A program made the translations under genes and the position numbers. The notes beneath the pieces are model-generated. The model was not told where the DNA came from. It saw only the letters and a program-made list of their open reading frames with translations, and searched no databases. From AC-32 sp036265535 (GTDB lineage: Bacteria; Actinomycetota; Thermoleophilia; Gaiellales; Gaiellaceae), in the NCBI GenBank assembly GCA_036265535.1, contig DATAOV010000082.1, positions 1 to 12,972 on the forward strand: a DNA stretch of 12,972 nt. The letters are read 5' to 3'. Below are positions 11,958 through 12,972 of this stretch, piece after piece; position 1 is the first letter of the stretch; each line of letters opens with the position of its first letter.

Positions 11958-12972
11958 TCAGTCGGCGGCGACGACTCGCACGGTGCCGACGGTCTCGGAG
12001 TTCTGCGACTCTGCCTCGACGCCTGCGAGCAGCGCGGCGAGCTCGTCCTTGTCGAGGGTCTCTTTCTCGAGCAGCTCCTTGGCGATCCGGTCGAGCGGGG
12101 CGCGGTGCTTCTGGAGCAGGCGAAGCGCTTCGTGGAAGGCCTCGTCCGTGAGCCGGGCCTGCTCGTGGTCGCGCAGCCGCTTGGTCTCTTCCGACAGCGC
12201 GTAGTTGTCGGCCCGCATGGTGCGGGACGAGACCCCGGACATGCCGTAGTCGAATACCATCGCCCGCGCGAGCTCCGTCGCGCGCTCGAGATCGTTCGCA
12301 GCGCCGTTCGTGACGCGCCCGAAGACGATCTGCTCAGCGGCCCGGCCGGCGAGGTAGACCTTCAGCAGGTCCTCGAACTCCTCGGTGGTGTGCAGGTAGC
12401 GCTCCTCGGAGGGCAGATTGAGCGTGTACCCGAGCGCCTGGCCGCGCGAGACGATCGTCACCTTGTGCACCGGGAGCAGGTCGCCCGTCAGGTGGGACAT
12501 GACCGCGTGGCCCGCCTCGTGGTAGGCGAGGATCCGCCGCTCCTTCTCGGTCACGACCTTGCGTTGCTGCAGACCCGCGACCACCCGCTCCATCGCGTCC
12601 TCGAAGTCGGACTGCCGGATCGACCGCTGGCTCGAGCGGCCGGCGAAGATCGCGGCCTCGTTGGCGATGTTCTCGAGCTCGGCGCCTGTCAGCCCGGAGG
12701 TCTGCCTGGCGATCGAGCGGAGGTCGACGTCGTCGCTGAGCGGCTTGCCTCTCGTGTGGACGAGCAAGATCTCCTCGCGCCCGGCCAGGTCGGGCGCGGC
12801 GACCAGCACCTGGCGATCGAAGCGACCCGGACGCAGGAGCGCGACGTCGAGGTCCTGGAGCCGGTTCGACGCCCCCATCACGACGATCTGCTCGCGCGAC
12901 TCGAACCCGTCCAGCTCGACCAGCAGCTGGTTCAGCGTCTGGTCCTGCTCGCGGCTGAAGCCGTGGCCCGTG
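11958..12972 (-). CDS. ftsH: ATP-dependent zinc metalloprotease FtsH, C-terminal part
   Basis: Membrane-anchored AAA+ protease that extracts and degrades membrane and regulatory proteins. The frame is open to the window edge; about 337 C-terminal residues are visible, while the transmembrane part and the Walker motifs lie outside. Seen here: REQDQTLNQLLVELDGFE (residues 7-24), the second region of homology MGASNRLQDLDVALLRPGRFDRQ with arginine fingers at about 47 and 50, the lid domain (LTGAELENIANEAA), the zinc site HEAGH (151-155) with third ligand Asp227 in NGAANDLERAT, then FDYGMS. Variations from the common form (GASNRL for AATNRP, NGAAND for TGASND) suggest a divergent or second copy. 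The C-terminus ends VGTVRVVAAD. It heads the visible minus-strand run that continues with the epimerase 18 nt on. Confidence 0.95.
   Translation of the reverse strand, partial: TGHGFSREQDQTLNQLLVELDGFESREQIVVMGASNRLQDLDVALLRPGRFDRQVLVAAPDLAGREEILLVHTRGKPLSDDVDLRSIARQTSGLTGAELENIANEAAIFAGRSSQRSIRQSDFEDAMERVVAGLQQRKVVTEKERRILAYHEAGHAVMSHLTGDLLPVHKVTIVSRGQALGYTLNLPSEERYLHTTEEFEDLLKVYLAGRAAEQIVFGRVTNGAANDLERATELARAMVFDYGMSGVSSRTMRADNYALSEETKRLRDHEQARLTDEAFHEALRLLQKHRAPLDRIAKELLEKETLDKDELAALLAGVEAESQNSETVGTVRVVAAD

Noticed and set aside
1..12972. CRISPR arrays, insertion sequences, integrase sites or phage genes
   Set aside because: No direct repeat arrays, transposase or integrase motifs, and no shift in base or codon use were seen anywhere in the window.

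Overview
The window comes from a high-GC bacterial chromosome. GC-rich third codon positions, many GTG/TTG starts, 4-nt start/stop overlaps and the gene families present point to an actinobacterium, plausibly the class Thermoleophilia (Gaiellales/Solirubrobacterales type). The phylum call is an inference from sequence style; no rRNA or other marker lies in the window. There are 16 protein genes, two cut by the window edges. I found no RNA gene, insertion sequence, phage gene or CRISPR array, and no stretch of 300 bases lacks a gene. It reads as ordinary chromosomal core and housekeeping DNA.

Layout. (1) 1-867, plus: 3' end of nuoN (complex I membrane subunit N), meeting a small four-helix membrane protein on the minus strand (864-1205); the two stop codons share one CTAG palindrome. 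(2) 1276-3833, plus: UPF0173 metallo-beta-lactamase-fold hydrolase, a coupled 91-aa orphan protein, a 106-bp spacer with two hairpins, then a DUF1028 (Ntn-hydrolase-like) protein coupled by ATGA to a cupin-TPR protein. (3) 3816-4565, minus: a short malate/L-lactate dehydrogenase-family protein, separated by two hairpins from the next block. (4) 4707-8417, minus: a tight operon DUF1015 - inositol/fructose phosphatase - DUF72 - Mrp (Fe-S carrier ATPase), with overlapping starts and stops for the first three. (5) 8443-9270, plus: a YhaM-like OB-fold/HD nuclease, divergent from DUF1015 across only 25 bp holding back-to-back -10-like hexamers. (6) 9412-12972, minus: ftsH (3' part), methylmalonyl-CoA epimerase, a 75-aa protein, an ECF sigma factor, a divergent YchF-like P-loop NTPase and an ArsC-type reductase, all closely spaced and possibly co-transcribed.

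No complete new defence or mobile system is evident. The most unusual items are the YchF-like protein with remodelled G3 and G4 regions directly after an ECF sigma factor that has no recognisable anti-sigma partner; the DUF1028/cupin-TPR pair; the dehydrogenase-family protein lacking a conserved His-Phe-Gly segment; the Mrp protein without its CxxC; and several structured leaders or spacers (Shine-Dalgarno sequestering inverted repeat, twin A-A mismatch hairpins, bidirectional -10 site). All family calls come from reading motifs, not from database searches.
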